DNA from: CAZYTO01 sp964650405
GTDB taxonomy: Bacteria; Acidobacteriota; Thermoanaerobaculia; Gp7-AA8
Assembly: GCA_964650405.1 (NCBI GenBank)
Contig: CAZYTO010000060.1
Location: 1 to 22,128, forward strand
Direction: 5' to 3'
Length of the DNA stretch: 22,128 nucleotides
In this document: one piece after another, positions 5,988-15,197 of the stretch
Position numbering within the stretch: the first letter of the stretch is position 1
Layout of the letters: each line of letters begins with the position of its first letter
The notes under the pieces: generated by a model
Databases searched by the model: none
What the model was told of the DNA's origin: nothing
Seen by the model: the letters and a program-made list of their open reading frames with translations, nothing else
Translations under genes and position numbers: made by a program

Positions 5988-7681
5988 TTGGACACCGTGG
6001 TGGCGAGCGGGGTTTGGCGCGCGGCGAGCGGAGTTGGATGAGCTCCGCCGTCAGCGAGCGGAGGTGCAGGTTTCGGCGCATTCACGGCGGCGTTCTCCCG
6101 CTCGCCGCTGGCCGTCTTCCGCTCGCCCTTCGCACCGGCCAGTTGTTCGCTCTTATCGAAATACGCCGGATCGACCTTGCGCACGATGTAGTTCACCGGC
6201 TCCTCGATCATGTCGAAGAACGTGCCCGGGTAGACGCCGATCCAGACCATGACCGCCACCAGGGCCACGAGCATGCCCAGTTCGCGCTTGTTGAGGTCGG
6301 GCACGTTTTTGTTGGCCGGGTTGTCGAGCGGTCCCCAGAACACGCGCTGGTAGAGCCAGAGCAGATACGCGGCGCCGAGGACGATACCCAGACCGGCGAA
6401 GACGACCCACCAGAGGCTGCGGTTGGCCGCGCCGAGGAGGATCGTGAACTCGCCGATGAAGCCGTTCAGCGCCGGCAGGCCCATCGACGAGAGCGCGGCG
6501 ATGAGGAAGAGCGTGGCGTACATGGGCATCTGCTTGGCCAGCCCGCCGTAGTCGGCGATCATGCGGGTGTGCCGCCGCTCGTAGATGATGCCCACCAGCA
6601 GGAAGAGCGCGCCCGTGGAGATGCCGTGGTTGATCATCTGCAGCACGGAGCCCTTCAGGCCCATGGGGTTCAGGGCGAACATGCCCAGCATGACGAAGCC
6701 GAGATGCGAAACGGATGAATAGGCCACCAGCTTCTTCATGTCCTTCTGCACGAGCGACACGAGGGCGCCGTAGATGATGCCGATGATCGACAGCAGGATG
6801 ATCCACGGCAGCCACTGCTTCGTCCCGTCGGGAAGGATGGGCAGGGCGAAGCGCACGAAGCCGTAGGTGCCCATCTTCAGCAGGACGGCGGCCAGGATGA
6901 TGGAGCCGGCCGTGGGCGCCTCGACATGGGCGTCGGGCAGCCAGGTGTGGAAGGGAAACATCGGCACCTTGATGGCGAAGCCGAAGAAGAAGCCGGCGAA
7001 GATCCACCACTGCAATCCGGACGGGATGAGGTGGCCGATCTGGTGGAACTGCAGCACGGAGAACGTGGCCGGGTTGCCGAGGCCGGCGATGTTGAGGAAC
7101 GGAATCCCGCTGGTGTTGAAGAAGTAGAGGGCCAGGATCGAGAGGAGCATGAGCACCGATCCGGCCAGGGTGTAGAGGAAGAACTTGATGGCCGCGTAGA
7201 GCTTCCGCGGGCCGCCCCAGATGCCGATGATGAAGTACATCGGCACGAGCATGATCTCCCAGAAGACGTAGAAGAGGAACATGTCCAGGGCGCAGAACGT
7301 GCCGATCATGCCGGTCTGCAGCAGGAGGAGCAGGACGTAGTACTCCTTCTGCCGGTGATCGATGGCGCTGTACGAGGAGATGACGGCGATGAGGCCCATG
7401 AACGTGGTGAGGATGATGAGCAGCAGGGCGATGCCGTCGATGCCGAAGTCGTACTTGACGCCGATGGCGTCGATCCAGTGGCGGGTCCAGCGGAACTGGA
7501 AAATCTTCTCGCCGCTCAGCTTCGGATCGAAGCCGTACCAGAGGTAGAGCGAGGCGACCAGGTCGATCAGCGCCACGACCGTTGCCGTCGCCCGGATGGC
7601 CTTCGCCTCTTTGAGGAAGAGGACGATGAAGACCGCTCCGAGCAGCGGGATGTAGGTGACCCAGTTGAGAATGCTGTCCAT
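5984..7681 (-). CDS. nuoM: NADH-quinone oxidoreductase subunit M, with repeat-derived C-terminal extension
   Basis: This is an antiporter-like proton-pumping subunit of complex I. The family core spans about residues 1-510, with E142 in FWEIMLVPMYF, K238 in FGFAIKVPMFPFHTWLPD and the H-containing motif of the following helix. After residue 515 comes a hydrophilic tail of about 50 residues (GERKTASGEREN, then P/A-rich) that normal NuoM lacks. It is encoded by the inverted GGCGAGC repeat at 6002-6127, so the tail looks like an acquired repeat translated in frame rather than an evolved domain. The ATG at 7681 lies 15 bases after the nuoL stop codon. Confidence 0.97.
   Translation of the reverse strand: MDSILNWVTYIPLLGAVFIVLFLKEAKAIRATATVVALIDLVASLYLWYGFDPKLSGEKIFQFRWTRHWIDAIGVKYDFGIDGIALLLIILTTFMGLIAVISSYSAIDHRQKEYYVLLLLLQTGMIGTFCALDMFLFYVFWEIMLVPMYFIIGIWGGPRKLYAAIKFFLYTLAGSVLMLLSILALYFFNTSGIPFLNIAGLGNPATFSVLQFHQIGHLIPSGLQWWIFAGFFFGFAIKVPMFPFHTWLPDAHVEAPTAGSIILAAVLLKMGTYGFVRFALPILPDGTKQWLPWIILLSIIGIIYGALVSLVQKDMKKLVAYSSVSHLGFVMLGMFALNPMGLKGSVLQMINHGISTGALFLLVGIIYERRHTRMIADYGGLAKQMPMYATLFLIAALSSMGLPALNGFIGEFTILLGAANRSLWWVVFAGLGIVLGAAYLLWLYQRVFWGPLDNPANKNVPDLNKRELGMLVALVAVMVWIGVYPGTFFDMIEEPVNYIVRKVDPAYFDKSEQLAGAKGERKTASGERENAAVNAPKPAPPLADGGAHPTPLAARQTPLATTVSK
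6002..6127. repeat. Inverted pair of the 30-base GGCGAGC element inside the nuoM 3' end
   Basis: The arm at 6002-6031 and the arm at 6098-6127 (opposite orientation) are copies of one 30-base element made of 9-mers CCGCTCGCC placed at offsets 0, +7 and +21. The reverse complement of 6002-6031 matches 18152-18181 at 28 of 30 bases. A further GCGAGCGG lies at 6054-6061. The pair can fold the 3' end of the nuoM message. The same element occurs at 17683-17712 and 18107-18181. Confidence 0.85.
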
Positions 7682-7696
7682 CCGGTCGTTCTCTCC

Positions 7697-9847
<2,151 letters not shown>

Positions 9848-9862
9848 TCAGATCGCTCCGTA

Positions 9863-9984
9863 GTTCATCCTGAGCGCAGCGAAGGATCAGAGCCTTGCAC
9901 GCCAGACTGGCACCGACGAACCCGTCCCCTTGGCAAACCGCTGGGCGTGCCACGCTTTGATGCTTCGCTCCGCTCAGCATGAAC
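9863..9984. repeat. Palindromic element filling the nuoK-nuoL gap
   Basis: Two 27-base arms (9863-9889 and 9958-9984) pair with 24 matches of 27. They begin GTTCATCCTGAGCG and end with its counterpart CAGCATGAAC. Inner sequences (GCACGCCAG near 9897 and CTGGGCGTGC near 9941) extend the pairing. The element ends exactly where the nuoK stop codon begins. Elements with this TTCATCCTGAGC core are, from memory, common between genes in several phyla. Confidence 0.85.
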
Positions 9985-10299
9985 TCAGCCATTCAGCTCC
10001 CTCGCCTCGTCGACGTTGACCGTGCTGCGCAGGCGGTACAACTGGATGATGATGGCCAGTCCCACTGCCGCCTCGCCTGCCGCGACGGTGATGATGAAAA
10101 TCGTATAGATCTGCCCTTCCAGGCTGGAGAGGCGCTGCGAGAAGGCCACGAGGTTGATGTTGACGGCGTTGAGCATCAGCTCGATCGACATCAGCACGGT
10201 GATCATGTTGCGGCGCACCACCACGCCGATGAGGCCGACGCAGAAGATGGTCGCCGAGAGCATCAGGTAGGCTTCGGTGGTCGGGGCGAGCTCAGGCAC
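9985..10299 (-). CDS. nuoK: NADH-quinone oxidoreductase subunit K
   Basis: This is a small three-helix subunit of the complex I proton path, related to Mrp antiporter subunit C. The 104-residue length is normal. The two buried glutamates of the family are present as E40 (SIELMLNAVNINLVAF) and E76 (VAAGEAAVGLAI), matching E36 and E72 of E. coli. It lies between nuoJ (89-base gap) and nuoL (137-base gap); both gaps hold related palindromic repeats. Confidence 0.97.
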   Translation of the reverse strand: MPELAPTTEAYLMLSATIFCVGLIGVVVRRNMITVLMSIELMLNAVNINLVAFSQRLSSLEGQIYTIFIITVAAGEAAVGLAIIIQLYRLRSTVNVDEARELNG

Positions 10300-10334
10300 T
10301 CATGGCCTCCTTCGAGACACGTGCAACAGCCGCC

Positions 10335-10379
10335 GGATCCTTCGTCGCCGTCGCTCCGCTCCGGGTCCTCAGGATGAAT
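10335..10379. repeat. Partial copy of the nuoK-nuoL element in the nuoJ-nuoK gap
   Basis: GGATCCTTCG at the left and CTCAGGATGAAT at the right, with CTCCGCTC between, match one arm of the 9863-9984 element (reverse orientation). About 17 extra bases are inserted (TCGCCGTCG and CGGGTCCT). It is therefore a degenerate half element in the neighbouring gap. Confidence 0.6.
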
Positions 10380-10388
10380 TTGGAGGCG

Positions 10389-11069
10389 TCACGCACTCAT
10401 CGCCTCCTTCACTTCCTTCTCCGTCTCTACGCGATCGATCATGTACTGCGGGCTCATGTCCTCGTCGGCGGCATTGAGCTCGCGCTTGCCGATGACGATG
10501 GCCCCGATCATGGCCACGAGCAGGAAGAGGGAAGCCACCTCGAACGGCACGAGGTAGTCGGTGTAAAGGGCCATGCCCACGGCCTCGGAGTTGCCGGTCT
10601 CGGTTCCGCGCCGGTACGGCTGGCGCACGATCTTGCCGTTCGGCTGGTGTACGCGGTGCACGCGGTGCTCGTAAGACATCCGCAGCCGGTAGTCCTTGCC
10701 GACCGGGTCGTGGTAGGTGCCAGGACGGACGACCGTGGCGAAGAGGATCAGCACGGCCAGGCCGACGGCGATGCCGCCCAGCCACATCGGCGAGACGACC
10801 TTCTCCTCCGGCAGGTGCCGGACGTTGATGAGCATGATGACGAAGAGGAACAGCACCATGATGGCGCCGGCGTAGACGAGCACCTGCACCGCGGCCACGA
10901 ACTCCGCCTCTTTCATGATGAAGAGCACGGCCACGCAGATGAACGTCAGCAGGAGGAAGAGCGCCGAGTGGACCGGGTTCCGCATGGCCACGACGAGGAT
11001 CGACGACGCCACGGCAATCGTGCCGATGACGAAGAAGACCAGGAAGGGGATGTTTGCTGTCAGATCCAT
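10389..11069 (-). CDS. nuoJ: NADH-quinone oxidoreductase subunit J, with extended loop
   Basis: This is a membrane subunit of complex I with five helices. The conserved third-helix region AEFVAAVQVLVYAGAIMVLFLF (residues 55-76, with E56 and Y66) is intact. Total length is 226, longer than the usual 165-200. The excess is a basic, hydrophilic insertion at about 115-165 (YRLRMSYEHRVHRVHQ and following) between helices four and five, plus an acidic C-terminal tail. The ATG at 11069 has GGGGAG just upstream and lies 13 bases after the nuoI stop. Confidence 0.96.
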   Translation of the reverse strand: MDLTANIPFLVFFVIGTIAVASSILVVAMRNPVHSALFLLLTFICVAVLFIMKEAEFVAAVQVLVYAGAIMVLFLFVIMLINVRHLPEEKVVSPMWLGGIAVGLAVLILFATVVRPGTYHDPVGKDYRLRMSYEHRVHRVHQPNGKIVRQPYRRGTETGNSEAVGMALYTDYLVPFEVASLFLLVAMIGAIVIGKRELNAADEDMSPQYMIDRVETEKEVKEAMSA

Positions 11070-11082
11070 CGTCTCCCCATCG

Positions 11083-11625
11083 TCACCGTTCGCTTCCGAT
11101 CATTTTCTGTCCGCTCTCGATCGAAGGCTGACTGTCTTCTTCCGGCAGTCCCGTGTAGACCGGCCGGTCGTCCCAGTACTCGAGCTGCTGCATGTTGAAG
11201 TAGAGATCGTTGCGATCATATGTCGCCAGCTCGTAGGTCTTGGTGGTCAGCCAGATCGACTTGGGCTTGGTGGGGCAGGCCTCTTCGCAGAGCGCGCAGA
11301 ACATGCAGCGCTTGACGTCGATGTCGTAGCGGTCGAGGACTTTGAGCTTCTTCATCTTGCCGTCCACTTCGCGCTGCTCGTCGTGGACGTCGATGTAGAT
11401 GATGTCGATGGGGCAGGCCACCGCGCACAGCTTGCAGGCGATGCAGCGGTCGTAATTGAAGCGGAACATGCCGCGGAAGCGGTCCGCGGGCTCCATGCGT
11501 TCCTCGGGATAGCGGACCGTCACCTTCGGCCGCCAGAGCTCGCGGAAGGTGGTCTTCAGCCCCTCGAGCATGTCGAGGAGGAGAAAGCGGTCGGTCCACT
11601 TAGGCTTCGGATACTCGACTTGCAT
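11083..11625 (-). CDS. nuoI: NADH-quinone oxidoreductase subunit I (two 4Fe-4S clusters)
   Basis: This is the peripheral-arm subunit carrying clusters N6a and N6b that pass electrons to NuoB. Two CX2CX2CX3CP motifs are present: C61, C64, C67 and C71 (CIACKLCAVACP) and C107, C110, C113 and C117 (CMFCALCEEACP). The 180-residue length is normal. The N-terminal helix region LLLDMLEGLKTTFRELW (15-31) is the usual membrane-surface anchor. Its start overlaps nuoH by 26 bases (11600-11625). Confidence 0.97.
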   Translation of the reverse strand: MQVEYPKPKWTDRFLLLDMLEGLKTTFRELWRPKVTVRYPEERMEPADRFRGMFRFNYDRCIACKLCAVACPIDIIYIDVHDEQREVDGKMKKLKVLDRYDIDVKRCMFCALCEEACPTKPKSIWLTTKTYELATYDRNDLYFNMQQLEYWDDRPVYTGLPEEDSQPSIESGQKMIGSER

Positions 11626-12766
11626 GCGTCACCTTCGGCCGGGGCCGGAAGATCAGGAAGATCGTGAACAGGATGATGAGGATGCCCACCGCCGACAGGA
11701 TGGTCTCGCCGATGTACGGCTCTGGAACGGCCAGGATGACCACGCCGGTGACGAAGATGTTGGCCAGGGCCAGGGGGATCATCCACTTCCAGCCGAGGTC
11801 CATGAGCTGGTCGAAACGGAACCGCGGGAACGTGGCCCGGAACCAGATGTAGCCCAGCATGAAGACCATCATCTTGGTGATGAAGATGACGGCGCCGAGG
11901 ATCCCGCCGGCCAGGCCCATCGCCTGCAGCTTGGCCGTGGTGAGGCCCACGCCGTTGAACGCGAACGTCCAGCCGCCGAAGAAGAGGCTCACCATCAGGC
12001 AGCAGTTGACGATCATGGCCGAGTACTCGGCGAGCATGAAGAAGGCGAACTTCATGGCCGAGTACTCGGTGTGGTAGCCGGCCACGAGCTCCGACTCCGC
12101 CTCGGGGAGGTCGAACGGAGTGCGGTTGTTCTCCGCGTTCATGGCCACGAGGAAGATGAACGCCGCGATGAGCTGCGGGAAGACGTTCCAGGTGTGGTAG
12201 GCCTGGTAATTGACGATGTGCACGAGGTCGAAGCTCTCGCAGAGCATCAGCACGCCCACGATGGACAGGCCGAAGGGCACCTCGTACGACACCATCTGCG
12301 CCGCGGAGCGGAGGCCGCCCATCAGCGAGTACTTGTTGTTCGAGGCCCAGCCGCCGAGGATGATGCCGTACACGCCGGTCGACGTGAGCGCGAGGATGAG
12401 CAGCAGCCCGACGTTGACGCGCGCCGCGATGTACGTTGGCGGCGGCCCGAACGGAATCAGGCAGAAGACGAGGAAGGCCGGGATGAGCGGCAGCATCGGG
12501 CCGAGGAAGTAGGCCACCTTCTCGGCGTTGGCCGGGACGATGTCTTCCTTCAGCAGGAACTTGATCGGGTCGGCCACGATCTGCAGCAGGCCCCAGGGAA
12601 CGCCCAGTTCCCTGCCCACCCGGTTCGGGCCGAGGCGCGCCTGGATGAGGCCCAGCAGCCGGCGCTCCACCCAGTTCATGGCCGCGACGATGCCCTGCAC
12701 GAGGATGAAGGCCACCAGAAACTTCACCAGCGGCCAGATGAGGTAGTGCATCAACGCCGGGCTCAC
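11600..12766 (-). CDS. nuoH: NADH-quinone oxidoreductase subunit H
   Basis: This is the membrane subunit that forms the quinone chamber entry and links to the peripheral arm. The 388 residues hold about eight or nine helices. ERRLLGLIQARLGPNRVG (34-51) and the charged loop AENNRTPFDLPEAESEL (211-227; E212, R215, D219, E222, E224) are hallmark conserved parts. The start is GTG at 12766, supported by the ribosome site GGGGAGGTG 5-6 bases upstream; the next in-frame ATG is at 12751. A repeat hairpin separates it from nuoD. Confidence 0.97.
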   Translation of the reverse strand: MSPALMHYLIWPLVKFLVAFILVQGIVAAMNWVERRLLGLIQARLGPNRVGRELGVPWGLLQIVADPIKFLLKEDIVPANAEKVAYFLGPMLPLIPAFLVFCLIPFGPPPTYIAARVNVGLLLILALTSTGVYGIILGGWASNNKYSLMGGLRSAAQMVSYEVPFGLSIVGVLMLCESFDLVHIVNYQAYHTWNVFPQLIAAFIFLVAMNAENNRTPFDLPEAESELVAGYHTEYSAMKFAFFMLAEYSAMIVNCCLMVSLFFGGWTFAFNGVGLTTAKLQAMGLAGGILGAVIFITKMMVFMLGYIWFRATFPRFRFDQLMDLGWKWMIPLALANIFVTGVVILAVPEPYIGETILSAVGILIILFTIFLIFRPRPKVTHASRVSEA

Positions 12767-12789
12767 AGCTGCACCTCCCCGGCTGCGAC

Positions 12790-12922
12790 GGTCAGAAGGC
12801 AGAAGGCTGAAGGCAGAAGGGAGCTCTCCACTCGGCGACGAAGTGTCCTTTCACGGTACGAAGGACGAGGATCACCGCATGAGGACCGCTCACCTCTACT
12901 TTCTGCCTTCTGCCTCCTGACC
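12790..12922. repeat. AGAAGGC heptamer fold-back between nuoD and nuoH
   Basis: The left arm at 12790-12823 is GGTC followed by heptamers AGAAGGC, AGAAGGC, TGAAGGC and AGAAGGG. The right arm at 12900-12922 is its shorter inverted copy, pairing 20 of 23 bases. A small hairpin GTCCTT/AAGGAC (12845-12866) sits in the loop. The repeat lies four bases beyond the nuoD stop codon. Confidence 0.9.
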
Positions 12923-12926
12923 TCCA

Positions 12927-14042
12927 TCATCGATCGACCTCCCCGAGCACGATGTCGATCGTCCCGATCAACGCCACCAGGTCCGACACGAGGTGGCCTT
13001 TGGCCATGGCCGGAAGGGCCTGCAGGTTGACGAAGCTGGGCGGACGGACGTGGCAGCGGTAGGCGTTCTGGGTCTTGCCGTCGCTGATGATGTAGTAGCC
13101 GAGCTCGCCCTTCGGCGATTCGATGGAGTGGTAGACCTCTCCCTCGGGCGGGCGCACGACGCGCGAGATCTTGGCCTTGATGTCGCCGGCCGGGGTCTGG
13201 CGGATCATGGGGAGGCACTGCTTGAGGATGCTATTGGATTGCCGCATCTCGGCCATGCGCACGAGGTAGCGGTCGTACGTGTCGCCGTTCTTCCCGGTGG
13301 GGATGTCGAACTGCAGGTCGGGATAGCACTCGTACGGCTGGGCGCGGCGGAGGTCCCACTCCACGCCGCAGCCGCGGAGCGGCGGGCCGGTGATGCCCCA
13401 GTCGATGGCCTCTTCCGGCGAGATCACACCGATGCCGACGGTGCGGCGCTTCCAGATGCGGTTGTTCGTCAGGAGGGACTCGTATTCGTCGATGGCCGCT
13501 TCGAACTTGCCGGCGAAGCGCTCCACGTCGTCGAGCCACTCCGGCGTCACGTCGTCCGGCATCCCGCCGATGCGCATGCAGTTGAGCGTCAGCCGCGCGC
13601 CGCAGTAGGCCTCGAAGAGGTCCAGGACCTGTTCCCGCTCGCGGAAGCAGTAGAAGAACGGCGTCATGGCCCCGATGTCGATGGCGTGCGTGGCCAGCCA
13701 CAGCAGGTGCGACGAAATGCGCTGCAGCTCGGAGAGCATCACCCGCATGAGCTGGGCCCGGCGGGGGATCTGCCCGGTTACGCCCATCAGCTTCTCCACC
13801 GCTTCCACGAAGCCGAGGTTGTTCGTGGCCGAGGCCACGTAGTCCATGCGGTCCGTGTGCGGGATGCACTGCGGATAGGCCATGTTCTCGAAGAGCTTCT
13901 CCGTCCCGCGATGGAGGTAGCCGATGATCGGCTTGGCGTCGATGATGCGCTCGCCGTCGATCTTCAGCAGCACCCGCAGCACCCCGTGCGTGGACGGGTG
14001 CTGGGGGCCGAAGTTCACTTCCATCTCGTGTACGTCAAACAT
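12927..14042 (-). CDS. nuoD: NADH-quinone oxidoreductase subunit D
   Basis: This is the 49-kDa-type subunit that forms the quinone site with NuoB; distantly related to NiFe-hydrogenase large subunits. The 371-residue length is a little short of stand-alone NuoD. Motifs are FGPQHPSTHG (11-20, quinone-site histidines H15 and H19), GYLHRGTEKL (41-50) and THAIDIGAMTPFF (the region after 115). R45 in LHRGTEK matches the arginine next to cluster N2 that is dimethylated by NDUFAF7 in mitochondria; a MidA-type methyltransferase gene lies upstream at 16890. The ATG at 14042 has no Shine-Dalgarno, and the fold-back repeat at 14049-14113 abuts it. Confidence 0.97.
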   Translation of the reverse strand: MFDVHEMEVNFGPQHPSTHGVLRVLLKIDGERIIDAKPIIGYLHRGTEKLFENMAYPQCIPHTDRMDYVASATNNLGFVEAVEKLMGVTGQIPRRAQLMRVMLSELQRISSHLLWLATHAIDIGAMTPFFYCFREREQVLDLFEAYCGARLTLNCMRIGGMPDDVTPEWLDDVERFAGKFEAAIDEYESLLTNNRIWKRRTVGIGVISPEEAIDWGITGPPLRGCGVEWDLRRAQPYECYPDLQFDIPTGKNGDTYDRYLVRMAEMRQSNSILKQCLPMIRQTPAGDIKAKISRVVRPPEGEVYHSIESPKGELGYYIISDGKTQNAYRCHVRPPSFVNLQALPAMAKGHLVSDLVALIGTIDIVLGEVDR

Positions 14043-14048
14043 GGCTGT

Positions 14049-14113
14049 AGTGGTTAGTGATCAGTGGTGAGTGGTCAGGGCCGGAGCGTCCTAACCACTC
14101 ACCACTAACCACT
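14049..14113. repeat. AGTGGTT heptamer fold-back between nuoC and nuoD
   Basis: The left arm (14049-14078) is made of AGTGGTT, AGTGATC, AGTGGTG and AGTGGTC. The right arm (14091-14113) is the inverted copy lacking one heptamer; with AGTGATC looped out, 22 of 23 bases pair. It fills most of the 85-base gap and ends seven bases from the nuoD start codon. Confidence 0.93.
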
Positions 14114-14127
14114 TCACTTCCCCCTCC

Positions 14128-15096
14128 TCACTTCCCTGCCCCCGCGAGCAATTGCTTCAGCATCGTCTCCGTCTCGGCCTCGCCGGGTACGCAGAGCGTG
14201 GCGTCCTTCGATTCGCCCGTGGCCAGGGCGGCGGCGTAGCCTTCGCAGTCCCAGCCGCAGGCGGTGCAGTCGGTCTGGGCCATGGCGGCGAAGAGCTTAT
14301 CCTTCAGCGTGCCCTTGTCGGCCAGCTTCATCCGCTCGGTCATGGGCAGGTCGGGGTTGTGCCACGGCGCTTCCTCGGTGGGCTTGGCCGTCTCGGCCAC
14401 GGCGCCGGCGAGCTCCGGCGCCGCCGGTTGCTGGGTGCCGGCCTTGGCCCGGGCGGCGATCTCGGCCACCGGCCACGTGCCGTAGTGCTTCCACTCGCCC
14501 TTATAGATGTTGACGTCCTTGTAGTCCTTCCCCGTGGATCCCGCCTTCGGGCCGCCCCCTTCGGGGAAGACCTCAGGATAGATGCGCGCGCCGGTGTCGA
14601 TGCCGCGGAGGGGGAAGTCCTTGCGCAGGGGATAGCCGTTGAAGCCGTCCCACATGAGGATGCGCTCCAGGTTGGGATGATCGGCGAACTCGATGCCGAA
14701 CATGTCGAAGGTCTCGCGCTCGTGCCAGTTGGCAGTCCGCCAGACCGAGGAGACGCTGGGGATGGGGGTCGTTTCGTCGGTGGCCACCTTCAGCCGGATC
14801 CGGGCGTTCTTCTGGAACGAGTACAGCATGTAGGCCACGGCGAAGCGCGGCCCGGCGTGGCCGGGATACTTCGAGTAGTCGATGCCGGAGAGGTCGACGA
14901 GGTAACTGAACCCGTCGTCCTTGAACGCCGAGGCCACGTCGCGCAGGCGATCGCGATCGACCGTGAGCGTGATCTCGCCGGCGAACTCCTTCGCGCCGGT
15001 GACGGCGCCGCCGGCTTTCTCGCAGGCGCGCGCGACCAGCGGATCGCGACGGATCTCGTCGGCGCTGCGCGTTACTGGTGGCGTAGGTTCGGGCAT
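14128..15096 (-). CDS. nuoC: NADH-quinone oxidoreductase subunit C fused to a C-terminal four-cysteine (Fe-S) domain
   Basis: This is the 30-kDa-type subunit of complex I. Residues about 30-205 are the NuoC core with the signature WHERETFDMFGIEF (124-137), HPNLERILM (140-148) and PLRKDFPLRG (156-165). After a P/A-rich linker (215-245) comes a module of about 75 residues, with C277, C280, C284 and C302 in a CX2CX3CX17C pattern (QTDCTACGWDCEGYA), followed by PGE. The same module ends NuoB. It resembles the four-cysteine FeS domain (PF04060-like) found in some sulfite-reductase-type flavoproteins, so an extra 4Fe-4S cluster is likely. ATG at 15096 is preferred: the longer GTG start at 15174 would translate the AGTGGTT repeat. 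Neither start has a good Shine-Dalgarno. Confidence 0.95.
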   Translation of the reverse strand: MPEPTPPVTRSADEIRRDPLVARACEKAGGAVTGAKEFAGEITLTVDRDRLRDVASAFKDDGFSYLVDLSGIDYSKYPGHAGPRFAVAYMLYSFQKNARIRLKVATDETTPIPSVSSVWRTANWHERETFDMFGIEFADHPNLERILMWDGFNGYPLRKDFPLRGIDTGARIYPEVFPEGGGPKAGSTGKDYKDVNIYKGEWKHYGTWPVAEIAARAKAGTQQPAAPELAGAVAETAKPTEEAPWHNPDLPMTERMKLADKGTLKDKLFAAMAQTDCTACGWDCEGYAAALATGESKDATLCVPGEAETETMLKQLLAGAGK

Positions 15097-15131
15097 TGAA
15101 TTCGTTGCGTTCGAAGTCGTGTGTACTTCGG

Positions 15132-15189
15132 AGTGGTTAGTGGTTAGATGTTCCTCGCTTGGCCACCTAACCACTAATCACTAACCACT
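15132..15189. repeat. AGTGGTT heptamer fold-back between nuoB and nuoC
   Basis: The left arm (15132-15147) is AGTGGTT, AGTGGTT, AG. The right arm (15167-15189) is the inverted form with one more heptamer (AGTGATT). The same heptamer family occupies the next gap at 14049-14113. The nuoB stop codon is nine bases away. Confidence 0.92.
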
Positions 15190-15197
15190 TCTCACTC

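Noticed and set aside
4491..6041. Long + strand frame antisense to nuoN
   Set aside because: Same shadow pattern (E, D, G, H-rich) opposite a gene with clear family motifs.
15097..15174. Longer nuoC starting at GTG 15174
   Set aside because: The added residues are the translated AGTGGTT repeat and are not NuoC-like; ATG at 15096 starts near the core.
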